This document shows positions 16,145 through 24,761 of a stretch of 64,000 bases of DNA, in pieces. The notes under the pieces are model-generated. The model saw only the letters and a program-made list of their open reading frames with translations, ran no database searches and was not told the origin of the DNA. The stretch lies in assembly GCF_009770985.1 (NCBI RefSeq), contig NZ_WSRW01000005.1, positions 51,469-115,468 on the forward strand, given 5' to 3'. Within the stretch, counting starts at the first letter, position 1. Each line of letters starts with the position of its first letter. The DNA is from Mucilaginibacter lacusdianchii. GTDB lineage: Bacteria > Bacteroidota > Bacteroidia > Sphingobacteriales > Sphingobacteriaceae. The translations under genes were made by a program, and so were the position numbers.

Positions 16145-16759
16145 ATGATTATCCGAAATATCGAATCCAAGATCCGCCTGGCTACTTTTCTTTCTGCCGG
16201 CAGTTTGCTGGCAGCGCTGGCGATTGTCGCCATCAACGCCGTGTGCACTTACCGCCTCGTGTCTAATGCGCAAAAAAACATTTACATCCTCGATAACAAT
16301 GTGCCTATCCTGGCGCGCCAGACTGATATGCAGATGAACCGCCCGGCGGAATACCGGGCACATATCGATCTTTTCCACTCGCTGTTTTTCTCCCTGACGC
16401 CTGATGATAACTACATGGAATACCAGATGAAAAAAGCTATGTATCTCATTGACGAGTCCGGGATGAAGCAGTACAACAATTTAAAGGAAAACGGCTTTTT
16501 CAATTCCATTCTGTCGTCCAGCTCTGTTTTGACTTTGGAAACAGACTCCATTCACATAGATCCGATCCGGAAAATTTTCCGCTATTACGGCCGCCTGAAG
16601 ATTGACCGGCGAAGCTCGACCGTCGTCCGCTCCCTCATTACGGAAGGCAGCCTTAAAGATATCCCCAGGAGCGATAATAATCCTCACGGGGTCATTATCA
16701 CCGGCTGGAAAACCTTGGAAAATAAAGATATCTCCAATGTGGAAAAGAATACATTCTAA
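16145..16759 (+). CDS. traK: Conjugative transfer protein TraK (VirB8-like)
   Basis: Start set at ATG 16145, just downstream of the terminator-like hairpin; 204 residues. MIIRNIESKIRLATFL leads into one membrane anchor (about residues 15-40), followed by a periplasmic domain. DNPHGVIITGWKTLENKDI near the C-terminus and the NNVPILARQTDMQMNRPAEYRAHI region are family features of TraK. VirB8-like proteins bridge the inner-membrane complex to the outer channel. It overlaps traL by 23 bases. Confidence 0.88.
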   Translation: MIIRNIESKIRLATFLSAGSLLAALAIVAINAVCTYRLVSNAQKNIYILDNNVPILARQTDMQMNRPAEYRAHIDLFHSLFFSLTPDDNYMEYQMKKAMYLIDESGMKQYNNLKENGFFNSILSSSSVLTLETDSIHIDPIRKIFRYYGRLKIDRRSSTVVRSLITEGSLKDIPRSDNNPHGVIITGWKTLENKDISNVEKNTF

Positions 16760-17165
16760 CCGAGACCCGAAGGATACCCTCCAGCGGGAACTGCGCAGGG
16801 AATTTGGACGCTACTTCGGCGCTGCCGGAACAGGCCTCAAGGCTTTGGTCAGCAAAAAACCAAAATGGACCTTCGCATTCATGGCGGTACTGCTTGCCCT
16901 TTCCGCCGTGCTTTCCTTTACCAGGCCCCGGCCGCCTGCCGGCCGCGGGCAGCAGGCGGCCAGGGCCGTGGAAGTCAGTGACGGATTTAGGCAGCTGATG
17001 CATACCACGGCCAGGCTACGGAAGACCATCGAACTGAAAGGACTTATCGACAGCCTTGCGAAAAAACCGCGGTTGACCGGTGCGGATAGTGTTAGGTTGA
17101 ACCGGGCGCTGGACAGCTTGGCTGCTCTTCAAAAAATATTAATCCATCCTCGATATGAACATTAA
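16737..17165 (+). CDS. traL: Conjugative transfer protein TraL (DUF3989-like)
   Basis: Start at ATG 16737 inside the end of traK; 142 residues. A basic cytoplasmic N-terminus (RELRREFGRYF) is followed by one membrane helix (WTFAFMAVLLALSAVLSF, about residues 44-61), a Pro/Arg/Gln-rich linker and a helical periplasmic tail. Position and topology match TraL of Bacteroides elements. The linker codons contain a perfect 10-bp stem GGCCGCCTGC / GCAGGCGGCC (16930-16961, 12-base loop) with no U-run. The gene overlaps traM by 11 bases. Confidence 0.75.
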   Translation: MWKRIHSNRDPKDTLQRELRREFGRYFGAAGTGLKALVSKKPKWTFAFMAVLLALSAVLSFTRPRPPAGRGQQAARAVEVSDGFRQLMHTTARLRKTIELKGLIDSLAKKPRLTGADSVRLNRALDSLAALQKILIHPRYEH

Positions 17166-18312
17166 CTTTAAACAGCCCAAATTCGTGCTGCCGCTGATCC
17201 TGCTTCCTTTCTTCTGCCTGTTCTTCTACGTCTGGCACAGTTCTAAAGGAAAGCCGCAGACAGCAGCGCAGGCGCAGGATAGCCTTAATCCGAACATGGG
17301 TAGCGTCTCGGGAGCTGTACGCCGCAGGCAGCTGGCCGATAAGCTGGACGCTTACCGGAATGCTTACAAGGAAGCTGACGGCTTGAGTGCGGTAGCGGCC
17401 ATTCCTGCCGAAAAGTCCGGCGGCCCGGGCGATAACGATCTGGCTGCAGGTGCTCAGCAGCGAAGAATCGACTCTATGCAGCAGTTGATGCGTATCCCTG
17501 CTGCACTTCATCTGCCTGCCGGCAATGTCGCCCGCATGAACCATCCTGACGTGTCTGCAGCGGTCGCCGCTATCCGGCAGCGGTCTACGGAAAGATCCGT
17601 CCCCACAACCCGTTCAGCAGATCCGATGGACGTCTTCCGCCAGCAGATGAGTATCATGGACAGCCTCACGCGGCAGAATGACCCTGCCTGGAAGGAGGAG
17701 CAGCGTAAGAAGCAGTTTGCAGACCAATTGACGAAAGCCCGTTTAAGCGCACCGAAGCTGAACGTGAGCAAAGCCGGCGGTGCCGGTTCTGATTTTAATA
17801 CCATCATCCCCGAAGAACGCCTTTCCTTTATTGGCGCGGTGATCGATGAAAATGTCACTGGGTATGCAGGCTCGCGAATCAGGTTGAAACTGCTCGACGA
17901 TATTCAGGCCGGAGGCCAGATCATTCCCAAAGACACCTACCTGTATGCGCAGGTGACCGGTTTTTCCGGGCAGCGGGTGACGCTGGCCGTAACTTCCATC
18001 CTGATTGCCGGAAAGATTTTGCCCGTCAGACTGGATATCTACGATCAGGACGGCCTGCCGGGCCTGTATGTGCCGGCGTCTGCCTTTCGTGACTTTAGCA
18101 AAGACCTTGGCGGCAGTTCCGTTCAAGGAATCACGCTGGACGGCGGTTCCGGAACCAGCCAGTTCATGATGAGTACGCTGGATAAGTTCTTTCAGTCTAC
18201 CTCATCAGCCATCGCCGGTATCATCCGAAAAAACAAAGCCAAGCTCAAATTCAACTCTTTCATCTACCTCATTGATCCCGATGCGCTACAGAAAGCGCAA
18301 AAAACTTACTGA
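17155..18312 (+). CDS. traM: Conjugative transfer protein TraM (VirB10-like)
   Basis: The 385-residue protein has an N-terminal membrane anchor (VLPLILLPFFCLFFYVWHSS, about residues 10-29), a long low-complexity periplasmic linker (to about 200), and a C-terminal domain with the family pattern ERLSFIGAVIDENVTGYAG...RIRLKLLDDIQAGG, KDTYLYAQVTGFSGQRVTL and SSVQGITLDGG. This matches Bacteroides TraM and the VirB10 plan of a protein spanning from inner to outer membrane. It is followed by traN with a one-base gap. Confidence 0.9.
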   Translation: MNINFKQPKFVLPLILLPFFCLFFYVWHSSKGKPQTAAQAQDSLNPNMGSVSGAVRRRQLADKLDAYRNAYKEADGLSAVAAIPAEKSGGPGDNDLAAGAQQRRIDSMQQLMRIPAALHLPAGNVARMNHPDVSAAVAAIRQRSTERSVPTTRSADPMDVFRQQMSIMDSLTRQNDPAWKEEQRKKQFADQLTKARLSAPKLNVSKAGGAGSDFNTIIPEERLSFIGAVIDENVTGYAGSRIRLKLLDDIQAGGQIIPKDTYLYAQVTGFSGQRVTLAVTSILIAGKILPVRLDIYDQDGLPGLYVPASAFRDFSKDLGGSSVQGITLDGGSGTSQFMMSTLDKFFQSTSSAIAGIIRKNKAKLKFNSFIYLIDPDALQKAQKTY

Positions 18313-18313
18313 C

Positions 18314-19105
18314 ATGAAAAAACCTACAATGTACTTCTTGTTGATGCTGCTTTCCGCCGCGGCTATGGCGCAGCCCAATGACACCGTAAGCCTTGCGGCC
18401 GATGCCACTGTGCATTTTCTTTCGCCGGAACCCATCCGTTATGTGGACATCTCTACCAAGACTCTGACCGGCGACCTGCCCCTCAAAAACGTCTTCCGCT
18501 TGAAATGGAAGGACAGTGCCAGAACTTTTCCCGATGCGACGGTTACCATTGCCGGTGAGAAGTACATGGCGCAATACCGCGTGGTTCAGGGCAGGGGCGG
18601 CCCGCAGACCATCGAAATTGGCCCCGAGGACATGCGGCCGCTGAATATTTCCGGCGTGACTTTTTCTGAACCGCAGCTGCACGCTTTGTCGCTGCGCCTG
18701 TTTGCCAGAAAGCCGGACCGAAAAATCGGAAACGCGCAGGCGTTCGGTTTGAAAGGCCGGCTCAATCACATCTACGCTGCCGGTGATTACCTCTTTCTGG
18801 ATCTGGGCTTCGACAACAAGACCCGTCTGCAGTACAGCGTTGACGCCCTGCGTTTTCGGGTCGAAGATCAGAAAGTGACGAAGGCTGCCAACAACCAGTC
18901 GGTTGAGATCAAGCCGGTCTTTACCTTATTTGACATCCCCCAGTTCAGCAGGGGGTACCGCAACATCTTTGTGTTTAAAAAAATCTCCTATCCCGGGCAT
19001 AAGCGGCTGACGATCGAGCTGAGCGAAAAGCCGCTCTCCGGGCGCACGTTAACCCTGCGTATTGCTTACCAGGACGTTTTGGATGCAGACGTCATATCGT
19101 TTTAA
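18314..19105 (+). CDS. traN: Conjugative transfer protein TraN (DUF4138, VirB9-like)
   Basis: Start chosen at ATG 18314, where a signal peptide begins (MKKPTMYFLLMLLSAAAMAQ); 263 residues. The mature protein is beta-rich, with PEPIRYVDIST, GDLPLKNVFRLKW near 45-65, DYLFLDLGFDNKTRLQYSVD in the middle and a C-terminal ELSEKPLSGRTLTLRIAY, all typical for TraN. It is the outer-membrane-associated ring component. It ends the recognisable core tra series; traO, traP and traQ equivalents are not seen. Confidence 0.9.
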   Translation: MKKPTMYFLLMLLSAAAMAQPNDTVSLAADATVHFLSPEPIRYVDISTKTLTGDLPLKNVFRLKWKDSARTFPDATVTIAGEKYMAQYRVVQGRGGPQTIEIGPEDMRPLNISGVTFSEPQLHALSLRLFARKPDRKIGNAQAFGLKGRLNHIYAAGDYLFLDLGFDNKTRLQYSVDALRFRVEDQKVTKAANNQSVEIKPVFTLFDIPQFSRGYRNIFVFKKISYPGHKRLTIELSEKPLSGRTLTLRIAYQDVLDADVISF

Positions 19106-19114
19106 TCTTACATC

Positions 19115-19330
19115 ATGACCGATTCCATTGCTTACGATTACCTCAGGCTCGTACTGGAGGAGGAATTTCTGCCGGTATACCTGCGCTTCTCTAACCTGGG
19201 CATTCTGCATTACGAGCTGACTAATATCCAGGAGCTCTGCGCTCCGCTGCTTGAGGGCCTGAATGATGATGACCGGTTTCTTCGCTATGAAGTGATCGGC
19301 ACGATAGCGGACTATTTACAGGAGGTTTAG
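19115..19330 (+). CDS. Small acidic protein upstream of the methylase-helicase
   Basis: The 71-residue acidic protein (DSIAYDYLRLVLEEEF... DDDRFLRYEVIGTIADYLQEV) is entirely soluble in appearance. Its stop TAG is directly followed by the ATG of the giant gene at 19331, which argues for translational coupling and a role as a partner. No family is recognised. Confidence 0.6.
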   Translation: MTDSIAYDYLRLVLEEEFLPVYLRFSNLGILHYELTNIQELCAPLLEGLNDDDRFLRYEVIGTIADYLQEV

Positions 19331-22300
19331 ATGGCATTTCACACCGAGAAAAAACTAGCGGACAATATCGCGGCTATTCAGGCTGCACTCAACTTTACAG
19401 CGGGTTTAAGTACTGCAGGTGATGCCATCGGAAAATTGCTGCCGTATGCGGGTTTCGGCGGCATCAAAGCAATTCTCTACGGTGCCGGGGATCTGGCTTC
19501 CTGGCAGCAAATGAACGCTTCTGCTGCAGATTTGAAACTGCATCCGCAGATCGTTGCGCTTCATGAATTGTTGAAAGGGAAGTTACCTGCGAATGATTAT
19601 AAAAGGGCTGTCGAATCCCTGAAAAGCAGTGTGCTGACGTCTTATTACACACCCAAGTTTCTACCCCGCGCCATCTACGCTGCGATGGCGGATGCCGGCA
19701 TCCGGCCCAAACGACTTTACGAGCCCAGCGCAGGTGCAGGCGCCTTTATTCTGCCGGCACTCCGCATCTTTCCTGAGCTGCAACATGTGGACGCGGTGGA
19801 AAAGGATGTGCTCACTGGCAGGATCCTGTCTGCCATTTTTAAATGCGCGGACATTCCGGGACGCGTTCAGATTTCGGGACTGGAAGAAACCTCGCCTTCG
19901 GAACGGGAAAGGTCCGATCTGGTGATCAGCAATATTCCTTTCGGAAACTTTTCCGTCTACGATCCGGCTTATAGCCGGGCGGGAATCAGTTCCAAAATTC
20001 ACAACTACTTCTTTGCCAAGGGGCTGGACAAATTGCAGGACGGCGGCATACTGACCTACCTGGTTACCGATGCCTTCTTGAACAGCCCGTCCAACGAGAC
20101 GGCAAGAAAATTTCTGTTCACCTCAGCCGACTTTATCAGCGTGGCGGCACTGCCGGCCAACCTGATGCTGGATACCGCGAATGTGGAAGTGGGCACGCAT
20201 CTGCTGATGGTGCAGAAGAATAATCATAAGGATTCGCTGAGTGTCGAGGAGCTTGAGCTGATCGCCACCGTATCCCGGCAGAATCAGTATGGCGAATATT
20301 CGGTGAACAGCTACCTGGCCTCGGAGCCTTCGCGCTGGATGGGAAATGAACTGCGGGAAAGCACGAACGCTTATGGTCAGGCAGCAGGCGTGCTCTGGCA
20401 GTCCGGTGAAATGGAGGTTGTCGGCGATCAGCTTGCAGCTCTCCTCGGGAAAGACCTCCAAAGAATCGATCGCCGCAAGTGGCAGGATATCTCCCTTGCG
20501 GGCCAGGCACAGGAGATGCGCTTAACCTTCTTGCCTGTGCCGGAAGTTAAACAGCAAACCATGAGCGGGCAGCTGGGCCTGTTTGACCAGCGACCGGAAA
20601 TCAATATTACCAGCGCCTACCTCGATGACCTGGACCGGGCAACGGTGGCCGCAGAAACGGCGCGGCTGGTCAGCGTGCTCCGTACAACAGATAAGCCTGC
20701 CCATGACAGTCTGTTGTTAATTACAGCACGTGCCAAATCGAGCAACCGTTACCTGTACCGGCTGTATTCGAATGTAGCAGAGGTAAACCCGCCGGCACAA
20801 TGGCTGTCGGGGCATTCCGTCGGTCAGCATTTGCAGGCGATCACCGCTTCTTTACGCCGCTTTGCCCATGATTTCCGGTACGAAGGCGATGCGACGCTGG
20901 CCGGGCAATTTGATCTGGGCGGCCAGCGCCCGAAACAAGTGAAGGATCTGCGGCCTTTCTACAGCAAGGATACCCTGGTGATTTTAGAGAACCAGGTTGG
21001 ACTGCTGGGCGAAGTGGAGGCTTCAGGTGCGATATTCAAACCCTTGGAGCCGCCTCCTGATCTGGCTTTCTACAGTGACTATGTCCAGCTGCGGGATACC
21101 TACCTGGAACTTATGGACCTTGAATCGCAGCAGTTGATCTCGTTTCCCGATATCAGAAAGGCCTTGAACATTTGTTACGAGGCCTTTCTCGTGAAATATG
21201 GGGAGCTCAATAAAGGGCAAAACCCTTCCCGGCTGCTGCTTGATCCGGCATTCGGCTTCCGGATGCTTTCTTCCCTGGAAGTCCGGGACGGTGAGGGATT
21301 TATTCGCTCGGATATCTTCCACAGCCCAATCTTTCCCCAGCGCAAGGTGCTGAAGACGGAGGATCCGGCCGAAGCCCTGGCCATCTGCCTCAACGACGTT
21401 GGCCGTGTAGATCTGGATAGGATCGCAGCCGCAACAGGCCTTGCGGCAGCGCAGGTCATCAGTTCACTCGAAAAGCAGATTTTGCTGAATCCGGAGTCCG
21501 GACAATGGGAGACCGCGGACAGTTATCTCTCCGGCAATGTAGTAAATAAGCTCAAAGCGGCGGAACAAGCCGATGTTCGTCAGCCCGGAGACCTCCAGGT
21601 CGCCCGCAGCCTGGCTGCCATTCGCCGGGTGCAGCCCGAGAAGATCCCTTTTGAGCTCCTGGACTTCAATCTGGGTGAACGCTGGGTGCCCCTCGACTTC
21701 TATGAACGTTTTGCGAGCCAGCTGTTCCAAACCGAGACCCAGGTCGGTTATTTCCCCTCTTTGGATACGTTCAAGGTAAGTTACGGACGGGGCAACACCA
21801 TTACCAATGAGGAGTATGCCGTGGTGCCCAGGGCCAGTGACCGGATGACAGCCCATACGCTGCTGGAGCATGCCTTGGAAAACACCAGCCCTTACATCAC
21901 CTATCCGGTAGAGCGGGACGGCAAAACGGTCCGGATGCCGGACACGGAGGCGATTCAAAATGCACACCGCAAGATCGAGTCGATCCGCTCGAAGTACAAT
22001 GCCTGGCTGCAGGAACTGTCACCGGAAGATAAGCTGCTGCTGGAAACGATTTATAACGAGACGTTTAATTGTTATGTGCTCCGGCAGTTTGACGGTAGTC
22101 ACCTCAGGTTTCCGGGACTGGATTTTCAGGCGCTTGGCATCACGGACCTGTACAGTTCCCAGAAGGATGCGGCCTGGCGGGTGATCCAGAACCGCGGCGC
22201 CCTGATCGACCACGAGGTGGGCCTGGGTAAAACACTCACGATGATCGTCGCGGCAGCAGAAATGAAGCGCCTGGGGCTTATTCACAAGCCCATGATTCTG

Positions 22301-24751
22301 GCGCTGAAAGCCAACGTCGCACAGATCACGGAAACGTTCCGCAAAGCTTACCCGAAAGCACGCGTGCTGGCTCCCGGCGAAAGTGACTTTGAGCTGGCCA
22401 AACGGCAGCGTCTTTTTCACGAGATCAAGAACAATAACTGGGACTGCATCATCCTGACGCATGACCAGTTCGGCAAAATTCCGCAGTCACCCGAGATCCA
22501 GCAGCAGATTTTTGAAACCGAGCTCGATCATGTGGAGCGGGATCTGGAAACCCTGCGTGACCTGGGCGGTGAGATCAGCCGGAAAATGCTCAAGGGCCTG
22601 GAGATACGGAAGTCGAACCTCGAAAACAAGCTGGCAGAGGTACTGAACGCTATAGAGACTCGGAAGGATAAGGGTATCAACTTTCAGGAGATGCACGTCG
22701 ATCACCTTTTCATCGATGAGTCACACAAGTTCAAGAACCTGACTTTCACCACGCGTCATAACCGGGTAGCGGGCCTGGGCAATATACAGGGCAGCCAGAA
22801 GGCGCTCAATATGCTCTTTGCCATTCGCACCCTGCAGGAAAAGCAGCAATCCGACCTATGTGCCACCTTTTTGTCCGGTACGCCCATCTCCAATAGTCTC
22901 ACCGAGATGTACCTGATCTTTAAATATCTCCGGCCAAACGAAATGGACCGGCAGGCCATTTCCAACTTTGACGCCTGGGCTGCGGTGTATGCGCGCAAGA
23001 CGGTGGACTTTGAATTCTCTGTGACCAACGAGATCCGGGCCAAGGAACGTTTCCGTCATTTCATCAAGGTGCCGGAGCTGGCCATCTTCTATAACCAGAT
23101 TACGGACTATAAGAATGCCAAACATATTCAGCTCGACAAGCCGGAACTGGAGGAGGTGCTGGTCAATATCAAACCGACGCCCGATCAGCAGGATTTCATT
23201 AAACGCCTCATGCAGTTTGCCAAAACCGGTGACGGCAAGCGGCTGGGCCGGCAGCCGCTTTCGCCGGAGGAAGACAAAGGCCGCATGCTGATTGCCACCA
23301 ACTATGCCAAGAAAATGGCGGTGGATATGCGCCTGGTCAATGAACATGCCTTTGATGATCACCCGCAGAGTAAAGTCAGCGTCTGCGCGCGCCAGGTCGC
23401 AGAGATCTACCATGAGAGCACGCGCCATCGCGGTACGCAGATCATTTTCAGTGATATCGGCACGCCGCGTCCGGATGGTTTTGATGTTTATAATGCCTTG
23501 CGCAGCAAGCTGGTGGAAGATTTTGGTGTGCCCGCTGCACAGATCACGTTCATCCATGACTGGACCGACCGGAAGAAAAAAGAGCTGTTCTCGCTGATGA
23601 ACGACGGGCGCATCCGGATCCTGCTCGGTAGCACCGAAAAAGCCGGGACCGGCCTGAACGTGCAAAAGCGGATCGTCGCCATGCATCACCTGGACATACC
23701 CTGGAAGCCTTCAGAATTGGAGCAGCGGAACGGACGCGGTGCCCGGCAGGGCAACTGGCTGGCCAAAGCGCATTATGACAATAAGGTCCGAAACTTTATC
23801 TATGCCGTAGAGCAGTCGCTGGATAATTACAAGTTCAACCTGCTTAAGAACAAGCAGACCTTCATCAGCCAGATGAAAAGCGATCAGCTCGTGGTCCGGA
23901 CACTGGACGAGGGCGCGATGGATGAGCAAAGCGGCATGAACTTTTCGGAATACATTGCCATTCTTTCCGGGGATACATCATTGCTGGAAAAGACTCGCCT
24001 GGAAAAGAAGGTCGCGGAACTGGAAAGTTACAAGTCCGCCCACTTCAAGGAGGTAGCCCGCAGCCGTTATCTCCTGGAGGACCTGGAAAATCGAAAGATA
24101 ACCACTTCCCAAAGACTGGATCTGGCTGTAACAGATGAAAGTGCTTACCGAAAATTGTTGCGCTATGACGATGAGGGCCTAAAACGCAACGCATTACGGC
24201 TATTTGACCTGCCCGATGCCGATGCGGTGGCCGCGGGCAAGCGGCTGATCCAGCTCTATCACCGGTGGGAACCGAAAGATAAGCTTCCAGAGCAGCGGAT
24301 CGGTGAGCTCTATGGCTTCGATCTGTACATCAGCCTGAAAGTCAATTATTCGGAGGAAGGTGACGAAAAAATTCGGCGCCTTTATGCTCAAAGCCGGGAA
24401 ACTGGCATCCGCTACCTGCAGAATGACGGCGCGCCGAATGTAGATAATCCAAAACTTGCGGCGCGTTATTTTCTTAACAGCATCGACCGGGTCGGCAGCA
24501 TCGTGGAAAAGTACCGTCAGGAGCTCCTGGAACTGAACGAGAAAATACCGCAAGTGCGGGAGCTGACGCTGAGGCCGTTTGAAAACGAGGCCGAACTCTG
24601 GGAATTAAAGGACAGCCTTACCTTGCTGGAGGACGAAATCACACGTAATATCCAGGCACGCGAACAGCAGGAGCAGCAGGCGCTGGCTGAAGCCGATAAC
24701 ACGGAAGGCCAAGTTCCTGAACAGACCGTCAGATCATCTGTAAAACGCTAA
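19331..24751 (+). CDS. Giant N6-adenine methylase / SF2 helicase fusion (DarB-like)
   Basis: The 1806-residue protein has two clear enzymatic parts. A methylase domain shows YTP near residue 106, the SAM motif EPSAGAGAF at 131-139 and an active-site NIPFGNF at 201-207 (a variant of NPPF/Y). An SF2 helicase follows: Walker A EVGLGKT at about 963, DESHKF near 1128, SGTPISNSLTEMY near 1181, and a C-terminal helicase lobe with GSTEKAGTGLNVQ and QRNGRGARQGN near 1467, then coiled coil. The layout is like phage P1 DarB and related proteins of conjugative elements, which protect incoming DNA from restriction. Whether this copy methylates or only translocates on DNA is not evident; the NIPF variant is worth noting. 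Confidence 0.85.
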   Translation: MAFHTEKKLADNIAAIQAALNFTAGLSTAGDAIGKLLPYAGFGGIKAILYGAGDLASWQQMNASAADLKLHPQIVALHELLKGKLPANDYKRAVESLKSSVLTSYYTPKFLPRAIYAAMADAGIRPKRLYEPSAGAGAFILPALRIFPELQHVDAVEKDVLTGRILSAIFKCADIPGRVQISGLEETSPSERERSDLVISNIPFGNFSVYDPAYSRAGISSKIHNYFFAKGLDKLQDGGILTYLVTDAFLNSPSNETARKFLFTSADFISVAALPANLMLDTANVEVGTHLLMVQKNNHKDSLSVEELELIATVSRQNQYGEYSVNSYLASEPSRWMGNELRESTNAYGQAAGVLWQSGEMEVVGDQLAALLGKDLQRIDRRKWQDISLAGQAQEMRLTFLPVPEVKQQTMSGQLGLFDQRPEINITSAYLDDLDRATVAAETARLVSVLRTTDKPAHDSLLLITARAKSSNRYLYRLYSNVAEVNPPAQWLSGHSVGQHLQAITASLRRFAHDFRYEGDATLAGQFDLGGQRPKQVKDLRPFYSKDTLVILENQVGLLGEVEASGAIFKPLEPPPDLAFYSDYVQLRDTYLELMDLESQQLISFPDIRKALNICYEAFLVKYGELNKGQNPSRLLLDPAFGFRMLSSLEVRDGEGFIRSDIFHSPIFPQRKVLKTEDPAEALAICLNDVGRVDLDRIAAATGLAAAQVISSLEKQILLNPESGQWETADSYLSGNVVNKLKAAEQADVRQPGDLQVARSLAAIRRVQPEKIPFELLDFNLGERWVPLDFYERFASQLFQTETQVGYFPSLDTFKVSYGRGNTITNEEYAVVPRASDRMTAHTLLEHALENTSPYITYPVERDGKTVRMPDTEAIQNAHRKIESIRSKYNAWLQELSPEDKLLLETIYNETFNCYVLRQFDGSHLRFPGLDFQALGITDLYSSQKDAAWRVIQNRGALIDHEVGLGKTLTMIVAAAEMKRLGLIHKPMILALKANVAQITETFRKAYPKARVLAPGESDFELAKRQRLFHEIKNNNWDCIILTHDQFGKIPQSPEIQQQIFETELDHVERDLETLRDLGGEISRKMLKGLEIRKSNLENKLAEVLNAIETRKDKGINFQEMHVDHLFIDESHKFKNLTFTTRHNRVAGLGNIQGSQKALNMLFAIRTLQEKQQSDLCATFLSGTPISNSLTEMYLIFKYLRPNEMDRQAISNFDAWAAVYARKTVDFEFSVTNEIRAKERFRHFIKVPELAIFYNQITDYKNAKHIQLDKPELEEVLVNIKPTPDQQDFIKRLMQFAKTGDGKRLGRQPLSPEEDKGRMLIATNYAKKMAVDMRLVNEHAFDDHPQSKVSVCARQVAEIYHESTRHRGTQIIFSDIGTPRPDGFDVYNALRSKLVEDFGVPAAQITFIHDWTDRKKKELFSLMNDGRIRILLGSTEKAGTGLNVQKRIVAMHHLDIPWKPSELEQRNGRGARQGNWLAKAHYDNKVRNFIYAVEQSLDNYKFNLLKNKQTFISQMKSDQLVVRTLDEGAMDEQSGMNFSEYIAILSGDTSLLEKTRLEKKVAELESYKSAHFKEVARSRYLLEDLENRKITTSQRLDLAVTDESAYRKLLRYDDEGLKRNALRLFDLPDADAVAAGKRLIQLYHRWEPKDKLPEQRIGELYGFDLYISLKVNYSEEGDEKIRRLYAQSRETGIRYLQNDGAPNVDNPKLAARYFLNSIDRVGSIVEKYRQELLELNEKIPQVRELTLRPFENEAELWELKDSLTLLEDEITRNIQAREQQEQQALAEADNTEGQVPEQTVRSSVKR

Positions 24752-24761
24752 ATCAAATTTT

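Noticed and set aside
22856..23689. Long antisense reading frame (277 codons) inside the methylase-helicase gene
   Set aside because: It mirrors a strongly conserved helicase sequence and has no motif or start signal of its own.
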